A stretch of 64,000 nucleotides of DNA, taken from assembly GCA_902609685.1 (NCBI GenBank), contig CACLSR010000001.1, positions 175,505 to 239,504 of the forward strand, written 5' to 3'. The first letter of the stretch is position 1. Each line of letters opens with the position of its first letter. Shown here piece after piece: positions 34,341-44,014 of the stretch. The DNA is from an uncultured Pelagibacteraceae bacterium. GTDB taxonomy: Bacteria; Pseudomonadota; Alphaproteobacteria; Pelagibacterales; Pelagibacteraceae. Made by a program: the position numbers and the translations under genes. Under the pieces are notes generated by a model. The model searched no databases and was not told the origin of the DNA. It saw only the letters and a list, made by a program, of their open reading frames with translations.

Positions 34341-34808
34341 ATGTTCAAAAAAAGAGAAAATGTGCTGGAAATTGAAGAAGGGAATCTACTTTCTCCTAAA
34401 TTTGATAATGATGGATTAATTCCTGTTATTACAATGTGTTCTCAAACAAAAGAAATTTTAATGCATGGTTATATGAATGTTGAAGCGTTAAAAAAAACTA
34501 TCGAAACAAAAGAAGCTCATTATTACAGCAGATCAAGAAAAGCTATCTGGCATAAAGGTAAAACAAGTGGTTTTGTTCAAAAAGTAATTGAAATCAAAAT
34601 TGATGATGACCAAGATTCTATTTGGTTAACTGTTGATATCGGTGATGGCGCTAGCTGTCATGTGGGTTATCGGTCTTGTTTTTATAGATCTATTCCACTT
34701 GGACCTATTGAAAATGGACGAGAAGTAGAAATGAAATTTACTGAAAAAGAAAAAAAATTTGACCCTGAAAAAGTTTATAAGGGCCAACCTAATCCTACTA
34801 AGATATAG
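34341..34808 (+). CDS. hisI: phosphoribosyl-AMP cyclohydrolase
   Basis: A 155-aa enzyme, HisI only with no HisE fusion. Family motifs present are HYYSRSRKAIWHKGKTSGFVQ, DDDQDSIWLTVDIGDGASCHVGYRSCFYR (the Asp and Cys zinc/magnesium ligands). It opens the adenine ring of PR-AMP in histidine synthesis. It lies 3 bp before an oxygenase gene. It is separated from other his genes, as is usual in SAR11-like genomes. Confidence 0.95.
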   Translation: MFKKRENVLEIEEGNLLSPKFDNDGLIPVITMCSQTKEILMHGYMNVEALKKTIETKEAHYYSRSRKAIWHKGKTSGFVQKVIEIKIDDDQDSIWLTVDIGDGASCHVGYRSCFYRSIPLGPIENGREVEMKFTEKEKKFDPEKVYKGQPNPTKI

Positions 34809-34811
34809 TTC

Positions 34812-35450
34812 ATGGAAATAAAATACAAAAATTTAAGGGTATTAGGACCAGCAATTTTAAGGGTAAAAATTCCTAATAAAATTATAGAAAAATTAAATGA
34901 ATATATCGACAATACTATTAAAAATAAATCTAAAGCAGAAAAATTAAATTATGGAGAGAAACTTGTGGGAGATGTTACACAAGAGTTTTTATTAGAAATA
35001 GAATTTGTTAAGTCATCAGGATGGTTAGATTTTTTAGGAAATTGCTCAAAAATTTACACAGAACTCAATGAAGGAAAAAAAATTACCAAATTTAATTTAT
35101 TAGATACTTGGATAGTGAGACAATTTAAAAATGAGTATAATCCTACACATTGGCATGGAGGTCATATTTCTGGGGCTGGATTTCTAAAAGTTCCTAAAAT
35201 TTTAGGTGATAGTGTTCAAAAAAAAAAGGATATCAATTATAGGGGTGGAAATTTACAATTAATACATGGCTCAAGAATGTTTACTTGTCCTTCTACTTAT
35301 AACATTGTTCCTGAAGTTGGTGATTTTTATTTATTTCCAAATTATTTAATGCATACTGTTTTTCCATTTAAAGGAACTGATGAAGAAAGACGATCTATTT
35401 CTTTCAATGCTACAATTGATGATGAAATATATAATGTCTATGGGAGATAA
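34812..35450 (+). CDS. putative Fe(II)/2OG oxygenase (TIGR02466-like)
   Basis: A 212-aa protein with double-stranded beta-helix features. WIVRQFKNEYNPTHWHGGHISGAGFLKVP holds the first iron ligands (His-x-Gly-x region) and FYLFPNYLMHTVFPFKGTDEERRSISFN the distal His and the 2OG-binding Arg. The substrate is unknown. It overlaps the DUF2237 gene at its 3' end and follows hisI in the same transcript. Confidence 0.72.
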   Translation: MEIKYKNLRVLGPAILRVKIPNKIIEKLNEYIDNTIKNKSKAEKLNYGEKLVGDVTQEFLLEIEFVKSSGWLDFLGNCSKIYTELNEGKKITKFNLLDTWIVRQFKNEYNPTHWHGGHISGAGFLKVPKILGDSVQKKKDINYRGGNLQLIHGSRMFTCPSTYNIVPEVGDFYLFPNYLMHTVFPFKGTDEERRSISFNATIDDEIYNVYGR

Positions 35451-35817
35451 ATTTCAAAAAAATGTTCTTGGTGAAAAATTACAAGAATGTTCTTTAGATC
35501 CATTAACTGGTTGGTATCGAGACGGTTGTTGTAATACTGATGAAAATGATCATGGGTTACACACAGTTTGCGCAAAAGTAACAACAGAATTTTTAGAATG
35601 GTGCAAAGAAGCTGGGAATGATTTAATTACCCCACACCCTGAATTTGGATTTCCCGGTTTAAAAGACGGTGATGGATGGTGTGTTTGTGCTACTTGGTAT
35701 GCTCGTGCAGTAGAAGCTGGTAAAGGTTGTCCAATATTTTTAAAAAGTACTCACGAAAACACACTTAAAATTTTACCAATCGAAACTTTAAAAAAATTTG
35801 CAATAGATCTGTCTTAA
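35434..35817 (+). CDS. DUF2237 family protein
   Basis: A 127-aa protein starting at ATG 35434 (or 35440) inside the oxygenase 3' end. KNVLGEKLQECSLDPLTGWYRDGCCNTDENDHGLHTVCAKVTTEFL and DGWCVCATWYARAVEAGKGCPIFL match DUF2237, with seven Cys and one conserved His. It is probably a small metal-binding or redox protein of unknown role. It is translationally coupled to the upstream gene. Confidence 0.8.
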   Translation: MSMGDKFQKNVLGEKLQECSLDPLTGWYRDGCCNTDENDHGLHTVCAKVTTEFLEWCKEAGNDLITPHPEFGFPGLKDGDGWCVCATWYARAVEAGKGCPIFLKSTHENTLKILPIETLKKFAIDLS

Positions 35818-37443
35818 TTACATATTGCCATACTTAGGTCCACCACCACCTTCAGGGGTAACCCAAGTAATATTTTGTGATGGCTCTTTAATATCACAAG
35901 TCTTACAATGAATACAATTTTGAGAATTAATCACAAACTTTTGTACATTGTTTTCATTTTGAACTTCATAAACTCCAACTGGACAATATCTTTGAGCAGG
36001 TTCATCAAATTTTTCTAACGTATAACTAATTGGCAAATTTGGATCTTTCAATTTCAAATGTACTGGTTGATTATCAGCGTGATTTGTACCAGTTAAATAT
36101 ACCGAGCTTGTTTTATCAAAAGTGATGACATTATCAGGTTTTGGGTACTCAATTTTAGGCATTTCATTTGCTGGCTTAAGTGTCTCGTGATCAGCATGTT
36201 TATGTTTTAAGGTAAAAGGCATTCTACCTCTGAATAAAATTTGATCTATTCCTGTAAAAATAATACCCAAGATAAGACCCCAGCTAAAACTTGGTTTGAC
36301 ATTTCTAGCCTTATAAAGTTCGTCATAAACCCAGCTATTTTTGAACTTTTCCTCAAAGATCGACAAATCTTTTTTTAATTTAAAATGTTCATCAATAGTT
36401 TCAGCAGCTATCATTCCACTTTTCATGGCTGTATGCGAACCTTTTATCTTAGGCATATTAAGCGTACCCGCATCACATCCAACAAGTAATGCTCCAGGCA
36501 TAAACATTTTCGGTAAACTTTGAAAACCACCTTCAATTAAAGCTCGCGCTCCATAAGAAATTCTTTTTCCACCTTCAATAATTTTTCTAATTGCTGGATG
36601 AGTTTTAAATCTTTGAAATTCATCAAAAGGAGATAAGTGAGGATTTTTATAATCTAATCCAATGACATAACCTAAGAAAACTTGTTTGTTCTCAGCGTGA
36701 TATATAAAACTTCCACCATAAGTGTTTTTATCTAATGGCCAACCAGCTGTATGCATGACCATCCCCTCTTCATGATTTTTTTCATCTATTTCCCAAATTT
36801 CTTTAAAACCAATTCCATATTGTTGAGGATCTTTTCCTTTATCTAATTCAAACTTATTAATTAATTGTTTACCCAAATGACCTCTACAACCTTCTGCAAA
36901 AACAGTTACTTTACCAATAAGATCAATACCAGGCTCATAACTATCTTTTTTATTTCCTTCTTTATCTAAACCCATATCTTGAGTTGCAACTCCTTTAACA
37001 GAGCCATCGTCGTTATATAATATTTCACTTGCCGGAAATCCTGGAAAAATTTCAACACCAAGTGCCTCAGCTTGTTCTGCAAGCCATCGACATAAGTTTG
37101 CAAGACTAATAATATAATTTTTATGATTTTTTTGAACTGCTGGAAGTAACCAGGTTGGCCAGCTCAAAGATTTATTCTTTCCTAAAAATAAAAATTTTTC
37201 TTTAGTAACTTTAGTTTTGATGGGTGGGTCTAATTCTTTCCAACCAGGAATTAGTTCATCTAAAGCTCTTGTTTCAAAAACGTTTCCACTTAAAATATGT
37301 GCACCTATTTCAGATGCTTTCTCTAACAAACAAATATTTAATTCAGAATTTAGTTGTTTTAATCTAATAGCTGTAGCGAGTCCTGATGGACCTCCACCTA
37401 CAATAACTACATCATATTCCATTGTCTCTCTGGACATACTCAA
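35818..37443 (-). CDS. etfD: electron-transfer flavoprotein:ubiquinone oxidoreductase
   Basis: A 541-aa ETF-QO. The N-terminal FAD site is YDVVIVGGGPSGLATAIRL, and the C-terminal CPVGVYEV...CIHCKTCDIKEPSQNITWVTPEGGGGP holds the 4Fe-4S Cys ligands. It oxidises reduced ETF and reduces ubiquinone at the inner membrane. It lies on the same strand and just after etfBA and a dimethylglycine dehydrogenase, together giving one electron chain. Confidence 0.95.
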   Translation of the reverse strand: MSMSRETMEYDVVIVGGGPSGLATAIRLKQLNSELNICLLEKASEIGAHILSGNVFETRALDELIPGWKELDPPIKTKVTKEKFLFLGKNKSLSWPTWLLPAVQKNHKNYIISLANLCRWLAEQAEALGVEIFPGFPASEILYNDDGSVKGVATQDMGLDKEGNKKDSYEPGIDLIGKVTVFAEGCRGHLGKQLINKFELDKGKDPQQYGIGFKEIWEIDEKNHEEGMVMHTAGWPLDKNTYGGSFIYHAENKQVFLGYVIGLDYKNPHLSPFDEFQRFKTHPAIRKIIEGGKRISYGARALIEGGFQSLPKMFMPGALLVGCDAGTLNMPKIKGSHTAMKSGMIAAETIDEHFKLKKDLSIFEEKFKNSWVYDELYKARNVKPSFSWGLILGIIFTGIDQILFRGRMPFTLKHKHADHETLKPANEMPKIEYPKPDNVITFDKTSSVYLTGTNHADNQPVHLKLKDPNLPISYTLEKFDEPAQRYCPVGVYEVQNENNVQKFVINSQNCIHCKTCDIKEPSQNITWVTPEGGGGPKYGNM

Positions 37444-37459
37444 TTTTTTACAGATTATA

Positions 37460-38413
37460 TTATTTTTGTATAGTGTTTAATTTGTTCAATTCCTCTAAGA
37501 ACTGAGGAACTGCTTCAAAAAGATCAGCTTCAAGTCCATAATCTGCGACACTAAAAATTGGCGCTTCACCATCTTTATTGATCGCCACGATCACTTTACT
37601 TTCCTTCATACCAGCTAAATGTTGAATAGCACCTGAGATACCAACAGCGATATATAAATCAGGAACAACAACTTTTCCAGTTTGACCAACCTGATGATCA
37701 TTACTTATATATCCTGCATCAACTGCTGCTCTTGAAGCTCCAATAGCTGCATTTAATTTATCAGCTAAAGAAGTAATTAATTTAAAATTATCACCACTCT
37801 GCATTCCTCTTCCACCAGAAACAACAACTCTCGCTGTACCAAGTTCAGGTCTGTCTGATTTTACTTCTTCCCTTTTGATAAATTTTGTTTTTGCAAATTC
37901 TTCAACAGGATCTGCTTTTTCTATAGGAGCCGATCCACCTGAGCTTTCACATGGATCAAAAGATGTGGGTCTAATAGTTACACATTTTTTTGTATCTTTG
38001 CTTTTAACAGTTGCAAAAGCGTTTCCTGCATAAATTGGTCTTAAAAAGGTATCAGGCGCAATAACTTTAATAATATCACTTATTTGAGATGTATCTAAAG
38101 CAGCAGCAATTCTTGGCATTAAATTTTTGCCAAAGGTATTTGCTGAACTGATAATATGTGAATAATTTTCAGCTAATTTTACAATTACTGGCGCGAAATT
38201 TTCAGCAACAAAATTTTCATAGTGAGGAGCTTCAACTTGGATGACCTTTTTGATTAATGGTAATTCTGAAAGCGCTTTTGCAGCTTCATCACAATTATGT
38301 CCAATAATAACTGCATGTACATCACTATCAATTTGAGAAGCTGCTGTACTTGCGTTTAGTGTGAATGGCTTTAACTCTTTGTTATTATGTTCTGCAACTA
38401 ATAAAACCGACAT
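37460..38413 (-). CDS. etfA: electron transfer flavoprotein alpha subunit
   Basis: A 317-aa protein with the C-terminal FAD domain SGGRGMQSGDNF, GASRAAVDAGYISNDHQVGQTGKVVVPDLYIAVGISGAIQHLAGMKES and the Asp-containing DYGLEADLFEAVP. With EtfB it carries electrons from dehydrogenases such as DMGDH to ETF-QO. It starts at the base where etfB stops. Confidence 0.96.
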   Translation of the reverse strand: MSVLLVAEHNNKELKPFTLNASTAASQIDSDVHAVIIGHNCDEAAKALSELPLIKKVIQVEAPHYENFVAENFAPVIVKLAENYSHIISSANTFGKNLMPRIAAALDTSQISDIIKVIAPDTFLRPIYAGNAFATVKSKDTKKCVTIRPTSFDPCESSGGSAPIEKADPVEEFAKTKFIKREEVKSDRPELGTARVVVSGGRGMQSGDNFKLITSLADKLNAAIGASRAAVDAGYISNDHQVGQTGKVVVPDLYIAVGISGAIQHLAGMKESKVIVAINKDGEAPIFSVADYGLEADLFEAVPQFLEELNKLNTIQK

Positions 38414-39162
38414 TATATTACCTTAGCTTCATTTTTTAATTTTTGAACCAACTCAGCAACACTTGAGACTTTTATTCCAGCTTTTCTCTTAGGTGGCTCT
38501 TCAACTTTAACTTGCTCGATTCTAGGAGTTATATCTACCCCTAAATCTGACGCATTTAATTGCTCAATAGGTTTTTTCTTTGCTTTCATTATATTTGGTA
38601 ATGACGCATACCTTGGTTCGTTTAATCTTAAGTCACAAGTTACTATTGCTGGAACATTAATTTCTATCGTTTCTAAACCTTCATCTATTTCTCTAGTAAC
38701 TTCTAATTTACCATCTTTGATTTCAATTTTAGATGCAAAAGTTGCTTGAGGCCAATTTAAAAGTGCGCTTAACATTTGACCTGTTTGATTACAATCATCA
38801 TCAATTGCTTGTTTACCCATAAAAACTAAATCTGGTTTTTCTTTTTCAACAATTTTTTGTAACAATTTTGAAACAGCAAGCGGTTCAATTATACCTTCGG
38901 TCTTAACAAGTATTCCTCTATCCGCCCCAACTGCTAAAGCTTTACGAACTGTTTCTTGAGCTTTCTCTTCACCAATACTTACTGCAACAACCTCTGCTGC
39001 TTTACCGGCTTCTTTAATTTTAACTGCTTCTTCGATCGCATTATCATCAGGTGGATTAGTAGACATTTTGACATTGTCAGTTACAACACCTGTGTTGTCT
39101 TCCTTAACTCTAATTTGAACGTTGTAATCAATTACTCTTTTTACTGCGACTAAAATTTTCAT
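38413..39162 (-). CDS. etfB: electron transfer flavoprotein beta subunit
   Basis: A 249-aa protein of normal EtfB length. [19 protein letters not shown] and [19 protein letters not shown] are the family start, [25 protein letters not shown] the AMP-binding region, and [24 protein letters not shown] the EtfB signature. Its start overlaps the DMGDH stop by one base, so etfB is co-translated with the dehydrogenase. Confidence 0.96.
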   Translation of the reverse strand: MKILVAVKRVIDYNVQIRVKEDNTGVVTDNVKMSTNPPDDNAIEEAVKIKEAGKAAEVVAVSIGEEKAQETVRKALAVGADRGILVKTEGIIEPLAVSKLLQKIVEKEKPDLVFMGKQAIDDDCNQTGQMLSALLNWPQATFASKIEIKDGKLEVTREIDEGLETIEINVPAIVTCDLRLNEPRYASLPNIMKAKKKPIEQLNASDLGVDITPRIEQVKVEEPPKRKAGIKVSSVAELVQKLKNEAKVI

Positions 39163-41594
39163 TAAGCTCTCAATAATTTATTTTCAGCATCATAAGGACT
39201 TTCATCTAATATTGTAGCTTCATACATCTTGCCTAAAATATCAACCTTAAGTTTCTCCCCTACATTAGCCAAGTCTGGTTTTACCATTGCTAATGCAATT
39301 GACTTATCTAATCTAAATCCATATTCACCACCTGTAGCTCTTCCAACAACTTTGTCATCTTTATAGATTGGATTATTTCCTAATACATCTGAGTCAGTTG
39401 TATTATGAACTTCGAGAGTAACTAATTTATTATCAAAACCTTTTTCTCTCCACTTATTTAATGCTTCGAGACCTATGAAATTTCCTTTGTTGGGATGGAC
39501 AAACCTATCTAAGCCTGACTCATATGGAGAATATTCAATCGATAACTCTGTTCCGACTAATTTATAAGATTTTTCAATTCTCAAACTATTCATTGCTCTG
39601 ATCCCAAAAGGTTTCAGTCCTAAATCTTTTCCAGCTTCCATTAATTTATCAAAAATATGATTTTGGTATTCAATTGGATGATGTAATTCCCAACCTAATT
39701 CTCCAACAAAGTTTACCCGCATCGCATTGACTGGGGCATAACCAACATTAACATTTTTAGCTGTTAACCATTTAAAGTTTTCATTAGAAAAATCATCTGT
39801 GGAAACTTTTTGCATTAATTGTCTTGCTTTTGGTCCAGCTACAACAAGTACCCCTGTACTATTAGTTAAATCTTCAAATATCACTGATCCATCAGTTGGC
39901 ATCCATTTTTGAATCCAATCGTGATCTAATCTTAAATTTGCACCTGCTGAAACAAGGTAATAGCTGTTTTCGGCCTCTTTCATGATCGTAAATTCTGAAT
40001 GAACTCCACCTTTGGTATTTAGTGCATGACATAGATTTATTCTGCCAATTTTTTTTGGAAGTTTATTTGCAACTAAATAATCTAAAAATTCCTCAGCTTT
40101 AGGACCTTTAATTCGACATTTTGCAAATGCCGTCATATCTAATAGACCAACATTTTCTTTTACATTCTGACACTCTTTCTTAATTGCATCAAACCATTTT
40201 GATCTTCTAAATGACCAATCATCTTTTTGCTCCATACCATCCGTTGCAAAAAAATTGGGTCTTTCCCAACCAAATTTTTGACCAAACACTGCACCTAAAT
40301 CTTTCATTCTTTCATAACAAGGAGATGTTCTTAATGGTCTTGCAGCTGGTCTTTCCTCATCAGGATAATGAACAATAAAAACGTGGCTATAAGCTTCTTC
40401 ATTTTTTGCTTTTAAATAAGATTTGGTTGCATAATTTCCGTAACGTCTAGGTTCAACACCAAGCATATCAATTGTTGGTTCTCCATCAACAATCCACTCT
40501 GCTAGTTGCCAACCTGCACCACCAGCAGCTGTGATACCAAAACTATGCCCCTCATTAATCCAAAAATTTTTTAATCCCCAAGCTGGACCAACTATTGGAT
40601 TGCCGTCTGGCGTATAACAAATTGCTCCATTGTAAACTTTTTTAACTCCAACCTCACCAAAAGCAGGAACTCTGTGAATAGCACCTTCAATATGAGGTGC
40701 CAGTCGATCTAAATCTTCTTGAAATAATTCGTATTCTGAGTCTTTTGATGGTCCTTCAACATAACAAGCTGGAGCACCATCTTCATAAGGACCTAAAATT
40801 AATCCTCCTGCTTCTTCTCTCATATACCATCTACTATCACTATCTCTTAAGACACCCATTTCAGGTAATCCTGCTTTTTTTCTTTTTTGAATTTCTGGAT
40901 GAGGTTCTGTCACGATATATTGATGTTCAACAGGTATTACTGGAATATCTAATCCAACCATTTCACCTGTTTGACGTGCAAAATTTCCTGAGCAAGAAAT
41001 AACATGTTCACATTCAATTGAACCTTTATCAGTCTCAACTACCCAACCACTTTTTGTTTGTCGGATTGCTGTAACAGCAGTATTTCTATAAATCTCTGCT
41101 CCTCTATTTCTTGCACCTGCGGCTAAAGCTTGAGTTAAATCAGCTGGCTGAATATATCCATCTTCAGGGTGTTGAATTGCGCCAATTAAATCATCAGTAT
41201 GACATAAAGGCCAAATTTCTTTCACTTGTTGTGGTGTTAAAAATTTTACATCAACACCAATTGTTTTAGCAACACCAGCATACTGATGATATTCATCCAT
41301 TCTATCTTTGGTACTTGCTAAACGAATATTTGAAACAACACTAAAGCCAACATTTTTCCCGGTCTCTTCCTCTAATGTTTTATAAAGATTAACTGCATAC
41401 TTATGCAATTGACCAACCGAGTAACTCATATTAAACAGCGGAAGTAATCCTGCTGCATGCCAAGTTGATCCAGATGTAAGTTCTTTTCTCTCAACTAAAA
41501 CAACATCTGACCAGCCTTTTTTTGCTAAATGATAAAGAGCACTTACTCCAACGACGCCACCACCAACTACAACCACTTTAGTTTTTGATTTCAT
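39162..41594 (-). CDS. dmgdh: dimethylglycine dehydrogenase
   Basis: An 810-aa four-domain protein: FAD ([21 protein letters not shown], 7-27), FAO middle domain, GcvT folate domain and GcvT C-barrel. STWHAAGLL gives His46, the covalent FAD site in characterised DMGDH/SarDH. The tight link to etfB, etfA and ETF-QO fits a dehydrogenase that uses ETF. Expected reaction: dimethylglycine to sarcosine with formation of methylene-tetrahydrofolate. It is half-way in the betaine-to-glycine route. Sarcosine dehydrogenase activity is the main alternative. Confidence 0.85.
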   Translation of the reverse strand: MKSKTKVVVVGGGVVGVSALYHLAKKGWSDVVLVERKELTSGSTWHAAGLLPLFNMSYSVGQLHKYAVNLYKTLEEETGKNVGFSVVSNIRLASTKDRMDEYHQYAGVAKTIGVDVKFLTPQQVKEIWPLCHTDDLIGAIQHPEDGYIQPADLTQALAAGARNRGAEIYRNTAVTAIRQTKSGWVVETDKGSIECEHVISCSGNFARQTGEMVGLDIPVIPVEHQYIVTEPHPEIQKRKKAGLPEMGVLRDSDSRWYMREEAGGLILGPYEDGAPACYVEGPSKDSEYELFQEDLDRLAPHIEGAIHRVPAFGEVGVKKVYNGAICYTPDGNPIVGPAWGLKNFWINEGHSFGITAAGGAGWQLAEWIVDGEPTIDMLGVEPRRYGNYATKSYLKAKNEEAYSHVFIVHYPDEERPAARPLRTSPCYERMKDLGAVFGQKFGWERPNFFATDGMEQKDDWSFRRSKWFDAIKKECQNVKENVGLLDMTAFAKCRIKGPKAEEFLDYLVANKLPKKIGRINLCHALNTKGGVHSEFTIMKEAENSYYLVSAGANLRLDHDWIQKWMPTDGSVIFEDLTNSTGVLVVAGPKARQLMQKVSTDDFSNENFKWLTAKNVNVGYAPVNAMRVNFVGELGWELHHPIEYQNHIFDKLMEAGKDLGLKPFGIRAMNSLRIEKSYKLVGTELSIEYSPYESGLDRFVHPNKGNFIGLEALNKWREKGFDNKLVTLEVHNTTDSDVLGNNPIYKDDKVVGRATGGEYGFRLDKSIALAMVKPDLANVGEKLKVDILGKMYEATILDESPYDAENKLLRA

Positions 41595-41648
41595 TAAGCG
41601 ATTCCTACTAAATTTTTATTCATAACGAAACAAAATTGTCATTTTTAA

Positions 41649-42122
41649 TCATATGGAGCTCCCTAATGGGATTGGGCTAGAGACCATAGTTGTTAGCCAG
41701 CAATCTTTGAGTGGACCTTCTGTTTCATACTTTTCAACTTGCCAGTTAAACTTATGATAGATTTTATCTTTATCTAAAAGGATCACTTCAAATTGAGCCC
41801 AATTTTCACCACTTCCAAGCTTTGTTATGGTGTGACTTAAGTGATTGATCATCATTTGATAAGAATCTCCTTTAATCATTCTTTTAAATTTATCTAAAGG
41901 TCCAGTAACTTTTTTATTGTTAGGATGGGCAAAGTTCCAAGTCTGCTCTATACCGCTATCCTTATAAATAAGGTCATTATTTTGAAGTCCTGATAATTGA
42001 ATTTCTATAACTCTATCAGGTTTGATATCACTATTGGGTTTTAGTAATTCTGCCTTTGCTATTGTTATAAAAATAAAAAAAATAAAAAGAGCATTTGATA
42101 TTATTTGAATTTTTTTAATCAT
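41649..42122 (-). CDS. secreted DUF4864-like protein
   Basis: A 157-aa protein with a signal peptide or N-terminal anchor (1 to about 25). VIEIQLSGLQNNDLIYKDSGIEQTWNFAHPNNKKVTGPLDKFKRMI resembles DUF4864 domains found in cyanobacteria and plants, with an NTF2-like fold. The C-terminal WQVEKYETEGPLKDCWLTTMV is also typical. Function is unknown. The family call is from memory. Confidence 0.6.
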   Translation of the reverse strand: MIKKIQIISNALFIFFIFITIAKAELLKPNSDIKPDRVIEIQLSGLQNNDLIYKDSGIEQTWNFAHPNNKKVTGPLDKFKRMIKGDSYQMMINHLSHTITKLGSGENWAQFEVILLDKDKIYHKFNWQVEKYETEGPLKDCWLTTMVSSPIPLGSSI

Positions 42123-42141
42123 TTTCCAAAAATTATTGATT

Positions 42142-42576
42142 TTAGTCTTGTAGAACAGGAAAGGCTTGACGTATTTTTAAGAAATGTTTTTGATATTCCA
42201 TTTTGGTACATCTATCCTCGATATATTCAATTTTGTTTTTAATAACTAATTTTTTTGCTTGTTCATTTTTAATTCCAAGCTGTAACCACAAAACTTTTGC
42301 TTTAATATTAACTGCATCTTTTGCAATATCTAAAGCTTCTTTTGAAGGTCTAAATACATTTACTATATCAACTTTATTTTTAATATCGGTAATTTTACCA
42401 CACACGTCTTCTCCTAAAATTTTTTGACCTTCAGCTTTAGGATTTACAGGGTAAACTTTAAAACCATATTTTTGCATATATTTCATGACAATGGTTGATG
42501 CTTTTGTAGGATCATTGCTCACTCCGACCATTGCGATCTTTTTATATTTTGAGAGGATTTCTTTTATATCATTCAT
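42142..42576 (-). CDS. CoA-binding domain protein (YccU-like)
   Basis: A 144-aa single Rossmann domain. IAMVGVSNDPTKASTIVMKYMQKYGFKVYPVNPKAEGQKILGE and VLWLQLGIKNEQAKKLV match the CoA_binding_2 family, which resembles the alpha subunit of succinyl-CoA synthetase. It probably binds CoA or NAD. Its start overlaps the following 61-aa gene by 4 bp. Confidence 0.88.
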   Translation of the reverse strand: MNDIKEILSKYKKIAMVGVSNDPTKASTIVMKYMQKYGFKVYPVNPKAEGQKILGEDVCGKITDIKNKVDIVNVFRPSKEALDIAKDAVNIKAKVLWLQLGIKNEQAKKLVIKNKIEYIEDRCTKMEYQKHFLKIRQAFPVLQD

Positions 42577-42758
42577 TGTTTATTTTGGATTTTTTGCTTA
42601 CAGAACTCTTTAGCTTCTTCAACTGTCATAGGGGTGTCTAACTTTTTACTCCCAGCAATACATGCTTCAATTGCTTTATTTTGATTATGGCCTCTAAAGT
42701 TATAAATAATAATTATTCCAATTATTAAAAAAAAAATAAGTAAAATATTTTTTTTCAT
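42573..42758 (-). CDS. small single-helix membrane or exported protein
   Basis: A 61-aa protein: Met-Lys-Lys-Asn then an Ile/Leu-rich membrane helix (about 5-21), and a soluble tail with two Cys (IEACIAGSKK...EEAKEFCKQK). The Cys pair could be a disulfide outside the membrane. Function is unknown. It overlaps the CoA-binding gene and touches the enoyl-CoA hydratase stop, which supports a real gene. Confidence 0.6.
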   Translation of the reverse strand: MKKNILLIFFLIIGIIIIYNFRGHNQNKAIEACIAGSKKLDTPMTVEEAKEFCKQKIQNKQ

Positions 42759-43531
42759 TATTTATTTTTCCATTTAGGCTTTCTTTTTTCTAAAAAAGCT
42801 GAAATTCCCTCTTTAGCATCCAAAGCCATCATATTTACTGTCATCATTTTGCTGGTATGAGCATACGCTTTTCTAAGAGGCATCTCTAATTGTTTATAAA
42901 ATGTTCGTTTACCAATTTTAATTGTTAGATTTGATTTAGATGCAATCTTTTTTGCAATTTTTAAGACCTCATTATTTAATTTAGATTTTGAAAAACAATC
43001 ATTAATTAAACCGATTTCTTTTGCAAAATTTGCTTTAATTGGCTCGCCTGTGAGCAACATTTTCATCATTGGTTTTTTATTAATTTTTCTACTAACAGCA
43101 ACCATTGGTGTACTACAAAATAATCCAATATTTACTCCAGGTGTTGCAAATAATGCATCTTTAGTACTATAGGCTAAATCACAACTAGCAACTAACTGAC
43201 AACCAGCAGCATAGGCTGCTCCATGCACTTTGGCAATAACAGGTTTATTACCCTCTACTATTTGAAGCATTAAGTTAGAACACAGATTAAATAATTTTTG
43301 ATATTTGTTTCTTACCTTTAAATTTTTTACTTCTTTTAAGTTATGGCCTGCACTAAAACCTTTTCAAGCACCTTCTATAATAATTACTTTTGTTTTTTTA
43401 TCTTGATCAAGTTTTTTTAGAACTTTAATTAGATCATTTAAAGTTTTAAAAGATAATGAATTATATGTTTTAGGATCATTAATTTGAACTATAGATATAC
43501 CGCTAGATAATTTCTTCACTAATATATTCAT
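42758..43531 (-). pseudogene. enoyl-CoA hydratase/isomerase gene with in-frame stop
   Basis: The full frame has 258 codons from ATG 43531. Codon 56 is TGA (43364-43366) in the otherwise intact core EGA*KGFSAGHNLKE, where the family normally has Gly. After it the frame runs on with crotonase features (KPVIAKVHGAAYAAGCQLVASCDLAY, FATPGVNIGLFCSTPMVAVSR). One base change (GGA to TGA) would explain it. The downstream part could restart at ATG 43270, but it lacks the first oxyanion-hole strand. A sequencing error is the alternative. Confidence 0.75.
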
Positions 43532-43539
43532 CAAAAGTT

Positions 43540-43914
43540 CTATTTGAGTTTGCCTTCTTCTCGCATTTTGGCTCTTATCTTGGTGGCCGATATTTTTTGT
43601 ATTTCTTCTGACAATACTATCTCCTCTATCTTATAACCAACCCCTCTGCCATAACAAATATTTGTGATATTCGGGACCAACATAATTTTAAAACGACCCT
43701 CAAATTCTGGATTAAGTTTATCTTCTATATTTTTTTTCACTGTCTCAAAATCAAATGGGTTATCATCTACTCCTTGTACATCTCTTATTTGAATACAAAC
43801 TTGGCCTGTTTTTTTAATAATTTCCTTAAATAAAGTGTAATGGCCATCATGAAATGGCTGCCATCTTCCTAGCATTTGTGCTGTTGGTTTTTTGTTGTCC
43901 CATTTATATGTCAT
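43540..43914 (-). CDS. nucleotidyltransferase-fold protein (adenylyl/cytidylyltransferase-like)
   Basis: A 124-aa protein with the HIGH-class signature GRWQPFHDGHYTLFKEII and the second motif ISATKIRAKMREE. Central strands are QVCIQIRDVQGVDDNPFDFE. It transfers a nucleotide from ATP or CTP; the acceptor is unknown. It is short even for this superfamily, but both motifs are intact. It lies 8 bp upstream of the broken hydratase. Confidence 0.75.
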   Translation of the reverse strand: MTYKWDNKKPTAQMLGRWQPFHDGHYTLFKEIIKKTGQVCIQIRDVQGVDDNPFDFETVKKNIEDKLNPEFEGRFKIMLVPNITNICYGRGVGYKIEEIVLSEEIQKISATKIRAKMREEGKLK

Positions 43915-44014
43915 TTAAATATCCTTTTTTGATTTTGAGCCATTAAACAGATTGGGATTATATTACACGATTAATTTCTTTGACAGCTTTTTCAAAAAAT
44001 ATAATCATTAAAAC

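Noticed and set aside
43364-43366. TGA read as tryptophan or selenocysteine
   Set aside because: Other genes in the window end in TGA (for example the 46924-47535 gene), no SECIS-like hairpin was evident, and Gly is expected there.
43980-44005. TTGACA and TATAAT boxes before the MetF-like gene
   Set aside because: The 14-bp spacer is shorter than the usual 16-18 bp, so I did not list it as a promoter although each box is perfect.
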